Shown here: in pieces, positions 26,051 to 35,415 of the stretch
How positions within the stretch are numbered: position 1 is the first letter of the stretch
Layout of the letters: every line of letters starts with the position of its first letter
Origin: an uncultured Clostridia bacterium
GTDB lineage: Bacteria; Bacillota; Clostridia; TANB77; CAG-508
NCBI GenBank assembly: GCA_944390405.1
Contig: CALXPS010000012.1
Location: 1 to 43,684, forward strand
Direction of reading: 5' to 3'
DNA: 43,684 nt
The notes under the pieces: generated by a model
Seen by the model: the letters and a program-made list of their open reading frames with translations, nothing else
Database searches by the model: none
Told to the model about the DNA's origin: nothing
Program-made: the position numbers and the translations under genes

Positions 26051-26072
26051 ATAAGAGGGTGAACCCTCTTAT
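26051..26072 (-). promoter_or_regulatory. Hairpin overlapping the chaperone stop codon
   Basis: ATAAGAGGGT (26051-26060) pairs with ACCCTCTTAT (26063-26072), followed by TTTTAATGGAGGG on the minus strand. It could be a weak terminator or a processing stem setting the ratio of chaperone to tape measure. Confidence 0.55.
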
Positions 26073-26684
26073 CCTAATAATTTGTCTATGTCTTTTTGTG
26101 TAGCTAATTTTTCTTTGTTTTCTCCTCCTAAAAAACTTAAAAGAATTTTCATACAGTCTATATATGTTAATTCTTTTAAATCATTCAAGCTTAAACCTAC
26201 TCTTAAACACGAAGCTATAAACTCGTGTTCTGGGAATGCTTCTTTTGTACTTGCATTTGTCTTTATTCTTTTTTCTAGTTCTTTTGAAAGTTCTTCATCA
26301 ACAAAAGCAACTTACGGCAAATTCCGCTACCTCAACAATCCAATCGTCATCAATTTTAAAGCTTGATATGCCTTCTAGCCATTTTTCATATTCTTCTATA
26401 TCTTTATCTGCTGTATACATTAAAATCCAAGCAATTCTTGTTATTGCTATTATAAAATCATCTATATATTTGTTCATATAGTTAGAAACTATTGATAGCT
26501 TTTCAACTTCAGTTATATTTTTTTCTTCAACTTGTTTTGTAATTATAGTTTGTTTGATTAAATAATCTTGCAATATCTGAACATCTTCTATAATTCCTCT
26601 TTTAAAGAAATTTTTATATTTAACATAAGTTAGAGCATTACACTCCAACTTATGTTCTTTACCACAAATTGTTATTGTTTTCAT
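26069..26684 (-). CDS. Tail assembly chaperone with +1-type frameshift (gpG/gpGT arrangement)
   Basis: The first frame (26684 to the TGA at 26298) gives 128 residues (KTITICGKEHKLECNALT, WLEGISSFKIDDDWIVEVAE). The second frame, reached by +1 at TTTT (26303-26306), continues FVDEELSKELEKRIKT to KDIDKLLG and stops at 26069. The second frame is closed by TAA just 5' and the first by TGA just 3', leaving about a dozen bases where the shift can occur. Siphophages make a short and a frameshifted long chaperone to load the tape measure, and gene order fits. It contains no CGG. A miscounted T-run is the alternative. Confidence 0.75.
26303..26306 (-). other. Candidate +1 slip site TTTT in the chaperone gene
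   Basis: TGC TTT TGT TGA is read in the first frame; slipping TTT forward one base gives TTT GTT GAT GAA. A P-site tRNA-Phe would still pair perfectly after the slip. Confidence 0.55.
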
Positions 26685-26693
26685 AAGTACCTC

Positions 26694-27269
26694 CTAGACA
26701 CTTCCTGTTGCATTTTTTTCATATACTTTTGTAAAGAATGTGTCATAAACTGCTTGATTTGTCTCATTTGGTTCTATAACAGCCTTTATTGCTCTATCAG
26801 TAGAACGTGGAGACATTGTTATAGATATTGTGTCTGTCTGTGGTTCTTTGCTTTCTTCTACTGTATTCATCTCAGCAGATGGTCTTGTAGCTGTACAATC
26901 AAAATATACAAACCTCCTCTTTTTTACGTCTCCGTCTATTTCTCCCATTAATGCAAATCTTGCGTTAACATCGTCTGCACTTTCAAATATAGCACCATTC
27001 GTATCTTCTTTTTGTCCTAGAATTTGAGTAAAAAATTCTTTTACTAACATTGCAATCTCTAAATCTCCTGTATAACCTTGATTTGATGTTGCTATGTAAT
27101 ATTTAATATTATCAGCATAGAATGGTGTTGTTTCTCCTTCTGGATCTGCTGTTAAACTTCTTGCCCCAGGCATTGCAAATGGAGTTCCATAGGTTATTTC
27201 TCCATCTGTTTCAGTAATTTTTGCAATATGAACATTGCTTAATCCAAATTTTACTTTATTATCTGGCAT
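26694..27269 (-). CDS. Major tail protein
   Basis: This 191-residue protein starts MPDNKVKFGLSNVHIAKITE and contains the major-tail-tube pattern TYGTPFAMPGARSLTADPEG, FYADNIKYYIATSNQGYTGDLE and ARFALMGEIDGDVKKRRFVY. It polymerises into the tail tube. Its size and its place just before the chaperone gene are standard for HK97-like siphophages. Confidence 0.92.
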   Translation of the reverse strand: MPDNKVKFGLSNVHIAKITETDGEITYGTPFAMPGARSLTADPEGETTPFYADNIKYYIATSNQGYTGDLEIAMLVKEFFTQILGQKEDTNGAIFESADDVNARFALMGEIDGDVKKRRFVYFDCTATRPSAEMNTVEESKEPQTDTISITMSPRSTDRAIKAVIEPNETNQAVYDTFFTKVYEKNATGSV

Positions 27270-27283
27270 TTACTTTTCCTCCT

Positions 27284-27595
27284 TTAAATTTCAAAAAAAT
27301 AACTTACTTGCCAGACATCTTCGTCCTGCAAATAAGTTTCCTCTGTTTTATTCCAAGCTATATCGCCTAGAATTTCATTTTCTATTTTGTTTTGTTCTTC
27401 TTGATTTTTGTAGAAATAAGTGTAATCTAATTGAATAGGTATGCTTCCGTAATAGGCTTTGTTATCCGCCATAAAGTTGTCTGTATCTACAGTTATTGCA
27501 ATTAAATGTGGAGGCTCTGTAGGTTCTTTAAATAATCCATAGGCATATTTAAAACCAGCATTTTTACATCGTGTTTTTAATTCTTCTAATGTCAT
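27284..27595 (-). CDS. Tail terminator/completion-like protein
   Basis: This 103-residue protein (FKYAYGLFKEPTEPPHLIAI, IQLDYTYFYKN) has the size, position and beta-rich character of Gram-positive siphophage tail-completion proteins. It overlaps the preceding gp10-like gene by four bases. Assignment rests partly on gene order. Confidence 0.7.
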   Translation of the reverse strand: MTLEELKTRCKNAGFKYAYGLFKEPTEPPHLIAITVDTDNFMADNKAYYGSIPIQLDYTYFYKNQEEQNKIENEILGDIAWNKTEETYLQDEDVWQVSYFFEI

Positions 27596-27999
27596 TTTGA
27601 CCTCCTCCTTATTTTATTTTCTAATAAATCAGCAAATTTTGTTCCATACTTTTCTTCAACTTTTCGGATATGCGGTTGTGCTTGTGTTCTACCACCATTT
27701 CTAGTAGCATGTCCAAATTCTAACAAGTGAGTTAATTGATAGTTTGTTCTATTCCAAATCGTTTTGCCATAATAATGTTTTTTTCGTGTTCTACCACCAT
27801 TCTTTACAGCCCAGCCTTTATAGTACTTAGTGTCTCTTGCAATTCCGCTTCTTGGACTTGTTTGTACTAGTTCTTGTTTTGCTTCTTTAATAACGGCATT
27901 CATTGTATCTTCAACATCTTCTTCAATGTCTTCAACATAGTTTTCTAAATATTCAGTTAAGGCTTTTTCTAATTCTTCTGGCTTAATACTACTTGACAT
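27592..27999 (-). CDS. HK97 gp10-like head-tail component
   Basis: This 135-residue protein has an acidic N-terminal helix (EKALTEYLENYVEDIEEDVE) followed by SPRSGIARDTKYYKGW and LTHLLEFGHATRNGGRTQAQ, the signature of the HK97 gp10/tail-completion family. Both NGGRT repeats are part of that motif. Confidence 0.88.
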   Translation of the reverse strand: MSSSIKPEELEKALTEYLENYVEDIEEDVEDTMNAVIKEAKQELVQTSPRSGIARDTKYYKGWAVKNGGRTRKKHYYGKTIWNRTNYQLTHLLEFGHATRNGGRTQAQPHIRKVEEKYGTKFADLLENKIRRRSK

Positions 28000-28297
28000 T
28001 TTTTACTTTCCTTTCGCATACTAGAACAACTTCGTCTGCATAAGGCTCACTTGCTCGGATTATCGAATAAGTAGTACCCATATATATTAGTTCTTTTTCG
28101 TTATTATAATTTAAAGAACTAATTCTTAGTCTTAAACTTGGTTTATAACCTTGCTCATTTGCTTCGTAAAACTCGTTTGCATAAACCTCTTCAACCTTTA
28201 TTATTGGAATTTCTACCTCTGTTTGAACTTCTTTTTGCACACCTATACTATCTGTTTTTAAAATAGTAGATAGCAACTTGCAACTTACATCACGCAT
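27989..28297 (-). CDS. Head closure / head-tail adaptor protein
   Basis: This 102-residue beta-rich protein (VYANEFYEANEQGYKPSLRL, ELIYMGTTYSIIRASE) sits between the connector and gp10-like genes, overlapping both. Size and order match SPP1 gp16-type head-closure proteins that seal the portal. Confidence 0.72.
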   Translation of the reverse strand: MRDVSCKLLSTILKTDSIGVQKEVQTEVEIPIIKVEEVYANEFYEANEQGYKPSLRLRISSLNYNNEKELIYMGTTYSIIRASEPYADEVVLVCERKVKNVK

Positions 28298-28589
28298 TAC
28301 TATCCACCTCCAAATAATCTTGAGAAGCTCCTAAATTAGCACAAAGAAGACTATATGTTTTTTGTGCTAGCTCTTTTTCTTTAATATCTACATTACCGAA
28401 ATTTGCTTTCACAAACATAATAATAGCAGATTTTATAAGACTGTCAGAAGTATCTTTAGAGGCTTTAATTCCTTGTCTTTTTAAATCTGCTGTTCCTGCT
28501 TGAATTAACATTTTAATTTCTTCGTCTTTTAATGTAGCTGTTTCTACAATGCTTAAACATTGCTTAGCTAGTTTTAGTAGCTCGTCCAT
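28290..28589 (-). CDS. Head-tail connector (gp6-like adaptor)
   Basis: This 99-residue, mainly helical protein (LLKLAKQCLSIVETATLKDE, DSLIKSAIIMFVKANFGN) resembles HK97 gp6/phage connector family proteins and directly follows the capsid gene, as usual. It would bind below the portal and receive the head-closure protein. Confidence 0.8.
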   Translation of the reverse strand: MDELLKLAKQCLSIVETATLKDEEIKMLIQAGTADLKRQGIKASKDTSDSLIKSAIIMFVKANFGNVDIKEKELAQKTYSLLCANLGASQDYLEVDSNA

Positions 28590-28608
28590 ATAGCCTCCTC
28601 CTTAATTT

Positions 28609-29832
28609 TTAAACTGATGCTTTTTTATGTCCGTAGACAAATGAGTTTGGAACTGGTGCTCCACCTACTACACAGTATCCTGTATAGTCGTTTACTCTTG
28701 AACGTCCAATTATATCTTTAGAAACACTTAAGTTTTCATTGAAGTTCATTTTGTACCATCTAGCATTACCAATAACAAAATCTCCATCTCGTAAGAATGG
28801 GTCAACTTCAACTCTGTATTTTGCAATACTTTCAAGTCCTACTCCATTTACTGGATTATTAATATACATTCCATTATCATCTTTTAAGAATGCTATATCT
28901 AAAGCCATATCTTCAGCTATATAGATTTTAGCTCCCGCTCTTTTTCTCTTTGGAAGTTTAGCAATACCAGCTTTTATTGCTTCAAGAGAAGTAACTGTTG
29001 ATTCGTATTCGGCATCAATATTGTTACCACTTAATGAAATACCAGAAATTTCTTTAACTCCTGTTCCATAGAATGGTTTGTCAGCCAATTCTTCTCTCAT
29101 TTCCTTTGCAACTTCAGATACTATGTAATTGATAAATTCTTCAACTGCCATAGCTTCTAATTTCCAAGTAATTCTTATTGTTTTTGTTAATTCCATTTGT
29201 GCAAATGTTAATTCTCCCCATTCGTCGCTTTCTAAATTATTATCTTTTCCTTCTTCAGCCCATTCAGCTCCAGAACTAGATTTCTTATAAGGAAATGTTA
29301 TTAATCCTTTTATATAAGTTTTAGCAATATCTCTTAAAAATGGAGATTCTAATTCAACTTCTCTTAAAATTTCCATAGATACTGTTTCTGGTATAAATAA
29401 ACCACCATTATTTACACCATCAGTTCCTGAACTAGGTTCTGTGTAAGTTGTAGCTGTTGTTGTTAATGCTACTCCTAACGCTCTTTTTTCATCTTCTGTA
29501 AAGTCGTTTCTGCACATTAAAGCCTTAGCCCATGCAAAACGATATTCTTCTGATTTTAATACATTATTTTTTGTAAATTCTTTCACTTTTCTTTCCTCCC
29601 TTTTTGCTAAAGTTCCAATTATTTCCACTTTTCTTTGTTCAAGATTATTTGTGTCAGCAATTAATGCTCTTTCTTCTTCATGAGTTATTTCGCCTTCTTT
29701 TTCCTCTGTTGGAACTTCCTTGTTTAATTCTTCCGCTTGTTTTCTTAATTCAGCTAATTCTTCTTCTGTTTTAGCTTCATTTATTTTTGTAACAAGTTCA
29801 GCTTTTCTAGCTTCAATTTCTTTTTTTGTCAT
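28609..29832 (-). CDS. Major capsid protein, HK97 fold
   Basis: This 407-residue protein has an N-terminal coiled-coil delta domain (about 1-95, strongly charged) that would be removed by the prohead protease. The HK97 core starts near 105-150 (YTEPSSGTDGVNNGGLFIPE) and continues LEVESPFLR-type SPFLRDIAKTYIKG, EWAEEGKDN and ELADKPFYGTG. It builds the icosahedral head. Three tandem hairpins precede its AGGAGG ribosome site. Confidence 0.94.
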   Translation of the reverse strand: MTKKEIEARKAELVTKINEAKTEEELAELRKQAEELNKEVPTEEKEGEITHEEERALIADTNNLEQRKVEIIGTLAKREERKVKEFTKNNVLKSEEYRFAWAKALMCRNDFTEDEKRALGVALTTTATTYTEPSSGTDGVNNGGLFIPETVSMEILREVELESPFLRDIAKTYIKGLITFPYKKSSSGAEWAEEGKDNNLESDEWGELTFAQMELTKTIRITWKLEAMAVEEFINYIVSEVAKEMREELADKPFYGTGVKEISGISLSGNNIDAEYESTVTSLEAIKAGIAKLPKRKRAGAKIYIAEDMALDIAFLKDDNGMYINNPVNGVGLESIAKYRVEVDPFLRDGDFVIGNARWYKMNFNENLSVSKDIIGRSRVNDYTGYCVVGGAPVPNSFVYGHKKASV

Positions 29833-29861
29833 TTTTTAATCCTCCTAAAAATTTAATTTTT

Positions 29862-29935
29862 ACGGTTCTACCACCGTTTTATAAAAATCTCTATTTGTTT
29901 CTACCAACAAAAAAAGACTGGTTCTACCACCAATC
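29862..29935 (-). promoter_or_regulatory. Three tandem hairpins with identical GGTAGA loops before the capsid gene
   Basis: In the minus-strand RNA three stems of different sequence carry the same 6-nt loop GGTAGA: GATTGGT/ACCAGTC (29935-29916, one G-U pair), TTTGTT/AACAAA (29911-29894) and ACGGT/ACCGT (29877-29862). The G-U pair works only in the transcribed strand. A conserved loop on varied stems suggests recognition as RNA, perhaps controlling capsid translation or mRNA processing. Confidence 0.65.
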
Positions 29936-29947
29936 TTTGTTCGAGAA

Positions 29948-30526
29948 TTATAAACTTAATAATAATTTAACTTTTTCTTTTTCAAAATTTAGTTTATGTT
30001 CATTTTTATTTTCTTCGTATTGTCTTTTTTCTTCCTCATATTGTTCTTTGTTTCTTGCATAAATTTCAGTAGTCTCATATGCTGGAACATCTACTACAGA
30101 AACATCAAAAATCTTGTCAAATTCTAATATTTTTCTTGTGTCTGTATCGTAGTCGTATTCTTCCGATTTTACAGTAAATGCAAAACTCATTTTACTTAAT
30201 ACTCCCTCACGAATTAAAGTATAAATATCTCTATTTACTGATGTCTCAGGAAGTTTTGCCCTTATTTTAAGTCCATGGTCATCTATATTAAATTGTAATG
30301 AACCTCCTCTTGTACGAGCCATTGGTAATACTGAATTTTCATGATTGTATTTCATAACAATATCTGACATGTCTGCGTTGTCAAATGCATGTCTATCTAT
30401 TACTTCTTTTATCCAACCTAAATCTGTTACACTATCAAATACGGCTGCATAGCCCTCAACAACCATTCCTTCATCTTCAGATGCTCTCATGTCTACTAAT
30501 CTTATTTCTTTTATTGCTTTTTCCAT
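29948..30526 (-). CDS. Prohead protease, HK97 type (S78)
   Basis: This 192-residue protein shows the family pattern VVEGYAAVFDS, FDNADMSDIVMKYNHENSVL with candidate catalytic His, LIREGVLSKMSFAFTV with candidate Ser, and FDVSVVDVPAYETT. It matures the head by cutting the capsid delta domain. It overlaps the portal gene by one base. A Lys/Glu-rich tail follows the protease core. Confidence 0.92.
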   Translation of the reverse strand: MEKAIKEIRLVDMRASEDEGMVVEGYAAVFDSVTDLGWIKEVIDRHAFDNADMSDIVMKYNHENSVLPMARTRGGSLQFNIDDHGLKIRAKLPETSVNRDIYTLIREGVLSKMSFAFTVKSEEYDYDTDTRKILEFDKIFDVSVVDVPAYETTEIYARNKEQYEEEKRQYEENKNEHKLNFEKEKVKLLLSL

Positions 30527-31737
30527 TATTCTTCGCCTCCTTGGTATTGATTTGCTATTTTATTATCTACATAATTTAAACTTTGTAGGATTTTGCTTCC
30601 TTCTTCTCCTCCGAGTTGCGGAAGTTCTATAATTTCTCTTGCTTCGTCTTTAGTAAGTAATCCTAATGCCCCAGCCTCTTTTATTAAACTAATTTTATTT
30701 GTTAATGTAGAATATTGTAATCTATTTGCTGTAAAAACTATTCTGTGTCCATCTTTGATTGATTGTCTTTTAAAAATCTTATTCGTAAAAGCATAACTCA
30801 TTTGAATTGCACGTGCTTCTATAATGCCTTCATAAAAAGCATTCCACTCTTCTTCTGTAAAGCTATTGTCTACAATTTTTTCAGATATTCCAAAATAATC
30901 AAATATGTTATAATTTACTTGTTTTAACTGCTCATTATCTAGCGTAATCGGCTTTAAATTCACTTCTTGAAATTTAGCTTTTGCATCTAAGGCTGCAATT
31001 CCACCTTCGTTGTCCATGTTTAGAAAGTCTTTTACAAAATCATCTTTTGTTTTTACTAGATCTTTGTTCTTAAGCATAGAATTTTCATATTGTAAAATAC
31101 CCTTTAAATTACTTGTTGTTTTTATAGCCTTGTCAATTCCTTGTGAAACTGTATCAGCTGTATTTAAATCTGTTTGTAAAACTCTATTGCTCATTCCAAA
31201 TATGTCATTTCTGTTATAGAATAACCTTAAATGAATTAGCTCTAAATATGGAATTGTGTAAGTTTGTCCATTCACAAAATCAAATTGTAAATACATTGTT
31301 CCATCTGCACCTTGCAACAGTTCGTAAGTTGTTGCAAGAACTGGATAAAATCCTGTTATAAAACCTGTTTTATCTTTTGCTATATATACAAAAGCATTAC
31401 AATCTGTATAAAGTAAAGATATTATTCTATAAATAAAATCAAATGTGTTCATAAGTGGGTTAGGTTGATTACTTAATAAAAAATTAATATCGCCTTTTAT
31501 GTTGTTTGTGATGTTTCCTTGTATGTGTTTTGGTACTAACTTAGCACAATGTGTAGCAATTCTATCTATTACTTGCCTTGCAACCTTACTGTTGTAAGTA
31601 CCTTCAGGCAATGTACTAAACTGTGTATTCCAACCACTAAGTAGCTGAAACTGTGTTTGAGTTACATTTTTATTCTGTTGCTTATCGCTTTTTTTACCAA
31701 ATATTGTATTAAATAAGCTTCGTTTTTCTTTTTTCAC
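30526..31737 (-). CDS. Portal protein, HK97 type
   Basis: This 403-residue protein has the portal pattern SKVARQVIDRIATHCAKLVP, NTFDFIYRIISLLYTDCNAF, GFYPVL and ISEKIVDNSFTEEEWNAFYE. It forms the dodecameric DNA gate at one capsid vertex and docks the terminase. It starts one base after the terminase stop. Confidence 0.93.
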   Translation of the reverse strand: MKKEKRSLFNTIFGKKSDKQQNKNVTQTQFQLLSGWNTQFSTLPEGTYNSKVARQVIDRIATHCAKLVPKHIQGNITNNIKGDINFLLSNQPNPLMNTFDFIYRIISLLYTDCNAFVYIAKDKTGFITGFYPVLATTYELLQGADGTMYLQFDFVNGQTYTIPYLELIHLRLFYNRNDIFGMSNRVLQTDLNTADTVSQGIDKAIKTTSNLKGILQYENSMLKNKDLVKTKDDFVKDFLNMDNEGGIAALDAKAKFQEVNLKPITLDNEQLKQVNYNIFDYFGISEKIVDNSFTEEEWNAFYEGIIEARAIQMSYAFTNKIFKRQSIKDGHRIVFTANRLQYSTLTNKISLIKEAGALGLLTKDEAREIIELPQLGGEEGSKILQSLNYVDNKIANQYQGGEE

Positions 31738-31738
31738 T

Positions 31739-33440
31739 TTATCCCTCCTGCAATGCTAAATAATCATTCATTTTTTCAAATAAAACACAGTAAGCTATTA
31801 TTAAACTTACTGTGCCATCTATTCTTGCTCTTTGTTTTTGTCCTTTAACAGGTCTTATATTGTCATTTTCATCTCTTTTTACTGAAGTATTACATAAGCA
31901 CCATTTTAGAACTGGATTATTATTATAAATAACATTTTTTTCTATTAGGTCAGCTTCGAGCTGTTTCATTGGATTACTCATTGTTTTTGCTCCTTGTCTT
32001 ACTTCTACCATTTCAAAGCCATATTCTTTCATTTCCTCAACCCAATATTGTGTATTCCAAGGGTCATAGCCTATCCATAAAGTAGATATTTTATATTCAT
32101 CATTCATTCTTAAAAACCATTGTGTTACATCACTATAATTTACTTTTGCTCCTTCACATATAGTTACAAGCCCTCTCTTTTCCCATTTGTCATAAGGAAT
32201 TTTGTCATCTTTTATTTTAAATTCTAGTCTTTCACTAGGAATAAAATATTGTTGTATTACATACTTTTTGTTATGTTTTGTTATTAGCAACGTTGCACAA
32301 GTCAAGTCTGTTGTGCTTGACAAATCTACTCCTCCGATTGCGTATGTATCAAAAATTTCTTCCATATTAAAAGTAATTTCATTATTTGCTATATCAAAAC
32401 TTACCCATCTATCTTGTTCATTTTGTCTAATGTTGAAATCTTTGCAAAGTAAATTTACTAATTCTGTCGGATTGTTTTTTGCTCTATTTACTTTGTCTCT
32501 TAAATCTTTGATATTCTTTATTGTGCCTAGTCCGCGGATTGGCTTTATACCATTTTTTCTCATCTTGCCACTCATCTGGTCTATCTAGTTCATAAATTAC
32601 TGGTAGTACTGTTTCATCTACTACATCACTTTTGCCTTCATATCCTTCAATTATTTCTGAGAAATAATCATATTCATTATCAAATACGCTTTCACGAATA
32701 GTTCCCATTGTAGAAGTTTCTAGTAGCATTGGTTGTTCTCTAGCACTCATAGAGTCATACATTACATCTAGCAAATTTTTATCTTTCCATGCATGAACTT
32801 CATCACAAATTACAAAATGTGCATTTAAACCATCTAATGAGTTTGAGTCACTTGCAAGTGCTTTTAGAAAAGACTCTGTTTCGTCGTAGAAAATCCCACC
32901 AACTAAACATCTAATTCTTTTAGTTAAAGCTGGGGATTTTTTTATCATTCTTTTTGCCTCATCCCAAACTACCTTTGCCTGGTCTCTTTTAGTAGCCACA
33001 GAATAAATTTCTGCTCCACCTTCACCATCTTTTGTAAGCATAAAATTAGCAAGTCCAGAATCCATTGTAGACTTGCCATTTTTTCTTCCTATGAATAATG
33101 CACCTTTTTTATATTTACGTATTCCTGTATCTTTATCTACAAACCCAAATAATGCTTGAATGAATGCTTTTTGAAACAATTCTAGTTTAACAGATTGTCC
33201 TGCCCATCTGCCTTTTGAGTGTCTGCAATATTTTTCTATGAAGTTAATCGGTTTGTTCCCCTTTTTTTCATCAAATACATAAGTATGAGTTTCGTTTTCT
33301 TCTGTTATTTCATTAAAAAAAGAAACCTTTTTAGGTTTCTTTATATCGTTAACTAATTTTTGATATGTAATTAATACTTTGTGACAAGCTTTGTCTGGAT
33401 TTTTTAACAAAAAATTATAATATTCTTCTATATATGTCAT
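31739..33440 (-). CDS. Terminase large subunit, one CGGA site
   Basis: Skipping the C at 32534 gives a 566-residue protein closing in phase. The N-terminal ATPase has Walker A (FIGRKNGKST) and Walker B (HFVICDEVHAW) plus a motif-III-like LETSTMG. The nuclease half has VDLSSTTDLT and IGYDPWNT with acidic metal ligands. The halves meet at KKWYKANP-GLGTIKNIKDL, where terminases typically carry ANP.LG. Read without the skip, the ATPase would end 16 codons later without a nuclease. This motor packages DNA and is essential, so loss is unlikely in an intact phage. Confidence 0.9.
32531..32534 (-). other. CGGN site 8 (terminase): CCG|CGGA|CTA
   Basis: Located within CCGCGGACT; skipping the C, or equivalently the preceding G, gives ANPGLGTIK. 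It is the only site preceded by G other than the AAG of site 10. Confidence 0.82.
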
Positions 33441-33988
33441 TAAGTATCACCCAAATTATCATTGTCAAATCCATCATCTTGTAGTTTAGCTTCTGGCAAA
33501 AGTTCGTATAACTGTTTAATTGCTGATTGATAATTCTTAAACATATTATTGTATGTTTTTACTTCTGTTCTATCTTTATATCCCCATTGATTAGCTCCAT
33601 TTTTATATCTTTCTTTTACGCCATTTTTAGAAATTTCATTTGCTAGATTTCTTAAAGTGACAGCCATAAAAGCAACATTATGTATTAAATCTTCGTTTAT
33701 TTTTATTTGTTCTAGAGTTAAATCTTTCAAATTTTTTTTGATTTTTTTTTCTTCCTCTTTTACTAAATTTGTTATATCTTTTTCTTTTCTAGGTGTTTCA
33801 TTATCGTCTTCTACAAACATTTTATTGATTGTATTTATTGCACTTACGTTTCCTTTCAAAGCCTGTTGAAATAATGCTACAGTTACTGCTGTCTCATTGT
33901 TTATATCATCTTCTTTTATACCTAATTTCTTTAATTGCTCTTTTATTTTATCAGGAATTAATATTTCATTTATGATTTTCTTTGCCAT
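33440..33988 (-). CDS. Terminase small subunit-like protein
   Basis: This 182-residue protein is mostly helical (IKEQLKKLGIKEDDINNETA, DLIHNVAFMAVTLRNLANEI) with a C-terminal FKNYQSAIKQLYELLPEA like P27-family small terminases. It directly precedes the large subunit with a one-base overlap. It would recognise phage DNA for packaging. Family assignment is moderate; the position is strong. Confidence 0.72.
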   Translation of the reverse strand: MAKKIINEILIPDKIKEQLKKLGIKEDDINNETAVTVALFQQALKGNVSAINTINKMFVEDDNETPRKEKDITNLVKEEEKKIKKNLKDLTLEQIKINEDLIHNVAFMAVTLRNLANEISKNGVKERYKNGANQWGYKDRTEVKTYNNMFKNYQSAIKQLYELLPEAKLQDDGFDNDNLGDT

Positions 33989-35085
33989 TATTTCACTTCC
34001 TCTATTTTAATAGCTTTATCGCCTGTATAGTTTTCCCATCTATCTATTATTAAATCACATTGTTTTTCATCTATCTCATTTATATTGCATTTTCTATTTA
34101 ATTGCTCACATGCAATTAAAGTACTTCCGCCTCCTCCAAACAAGTCCAAAATCAAATCTTCTTTTTTTGAATAGTGTTCTATTAGTTTACCTATTAGAGT
34201 AACTGGTTTCCCCATTTTAGAAAAATTTTCTTCTTTACTATCTTTATAATTTTTATTCACTTCTATTATAGTTGTAAAATAGTCTTTTAAATTTATAAAA
34301 TATTTGCTAGGATGTTCGCAAAACAAACTAATTAAAGTATGTCTACTCATAGGCATGTTTGAATTTAGCATTACAGCACTAACCCTATCATGAACAAAAA
34401 AATGTCTAAAATTAGGAATTTTATTGGCCAGTCTAACGGTTTGTTTATCTCCTGCCATTAATAAAATTGGTGCACCTTCTTTTGTAAATTTTAAATTAGC
34501 AATCCATTCATCATTATCTAAATCGTATGGAGGGTCACAAAAAGTTAAGTCTCCTTTTTCTTCTTTCATTAATTCTTTTATATCTCTATATGAAAAACTA
34601 TCTCCACATAATAATTTATTTTGTCCTAACTTCCAAATCTCGCCTTTATGTACTCTATTTTCTACTACTTTGTTAAAGTTATAATCATCTTCTTGAATTT
34701 CTTTTTCTTCTTGAAAATTTAAATCAAATCCAAAATTGGACATATCTATGTTTTCTATGTATAGTAATTCATTATCTAATATATCAAAATCAAAATCTGT
34801 ATTCATTGTTAATTTGTTGTGTGCTAATGTATACGCTTTTCTTTCTTCATCCGTTAAATGGTCTAACCTTATACACTCTACATCTTTATACCCTAATTGT
34901 TTTAGTGCCTCTAGTCTTCCGTGTCCTTCCACAATTATGTTGTCTTTTCCCCAAATTGCAATTGGGTCGTTCATGCCAAATTCCTGTATAGACTTTTTAA
35001 TTTGTTCTATTTGCTCTGGAGTATGTATTTTAGCGTTATTTTTATAAGGCTTAATTTTATCAATTTTTAATTTAATTATATCCAA
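33988..35085 (-). CDS. ParB-domain DNA methyltransferase
   Basis: An N-terminal ParB-like domain (about 1-110; IVEGHGRLEALKQLGY, DEERKAYTLAHNKL) is fused to a DNA methyltransferase with the catalytic motif FCDPPYDL (about residue 190) and a C-terminal SAM motif LILDLFGGGGSTLIACE. Motif order with DPPY first is the beta-class arrangement of N6-adenine/N4-cytosine enzymes. Such orphan enzymes beside terminase commonly mark or protect phage DNA. The start is uncertain: TTG 35085 has AAGGGTG at suitable distance, whereas GTG 35094 abuts it. Confidence 0.88.
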   Translation of the reverse strand: MDIIKLKIDKIKPYKNNAKIHTPEQIEQIKKSIQEFGMNDPIAIWGKDNIIVEGHGRLEALKQLGYKDVECIRLDHLTDEERKAYTLAHNKLTMNTDFDFDILDNELLYIENIDMSNFGFDLNFQEEKEIQEDDYNFNKVVENRVHKGEIWKLGQNKLLCGDSFSYRDIKELMKEEKGDLTFCDPPYDLDNDEWIANLKFTKEGAPILLMAGDKQTVRLANKIPNFRHFFVHDRVSAVMLNSNMPMSRHTLISLFCEHPSKYFINLKDYFTTIIEVNKNYKDSKEENFSKMGKPVTLIGKLIEHYSKKEDLILDLFGGGGSTLIACEQLNRKCNINEIDEKQCDLIIDRWENYTGDKAIKIEEVK

Positions 35086-35179
35086 AATTACCACACCCTT
35101 TTACAAAGTCTCCTGCATATTTTTCGAATGCTCACCCACCGTTCTCCCATAGAGTGCTTTTTGATAGGCTTATGGGGGG

Positions 35180-35380
35180 CTAGTCTGCTTCTCTACTATA
35201 TTCTTTTTCTGTTTCATTAAAATTATTTATTGTAATATATACGTTTTGATTATTTCTAACTGTTATATTTGGTTTTGTATCTTTTAATTCTCTCAATTCT
35301 TCAATTGTATCATCTAATTGTTCTCTATTTACATTTATATCTAAATCTATTGAATTGTTTTTTGATTCATTTTTAACCAT
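35180..35380 (-). CDS. Small acidic phage protein, unknown
   Basis: This 66-residue protein (VKNESKNNSIDLDINVNREQ, VYITINNFNETEKEY) has no recognised domain. A ribosome site GAGGGAGT precedes it. The 95 bases between it and the methyltransferase contain no convincing gene. Confidence 0.55.
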   Translation of the reverse strand: MVKNESKNNSIDLDINVNREQLDDTIEELRELKDTKPNITVRNNQNVYITINNFNETEKEYSREAD

Positions 35381-35415
35381 ACTTATACACTCCCTCTTCT
35401 TTTATTATTTTTTAG

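Noticed and set aside
26298..26684. Treating the tail-chaperone break as another CGGN site
   Set aside because: No in-frame CGG is present. The shift window contains TTTT instead.
27660..27810. Two further GGTGGTAGAAC sequences resembling the capsid-leader hairpin loops
   Set aside because: They encode the NGGRT repeats of the gp10-like protein and have no flanking complementary stems.
35090..35152. A 20-codon frame (MGERWVSIRK...) with an in-frame CGG upstream of the methyltransferase
   Set aside because: No ribosome site and no recognisable family. If it were a real gene it would be the one CGG not following the skip rule (skipping gives an early stop), so it is recorded as a possible counter-example.
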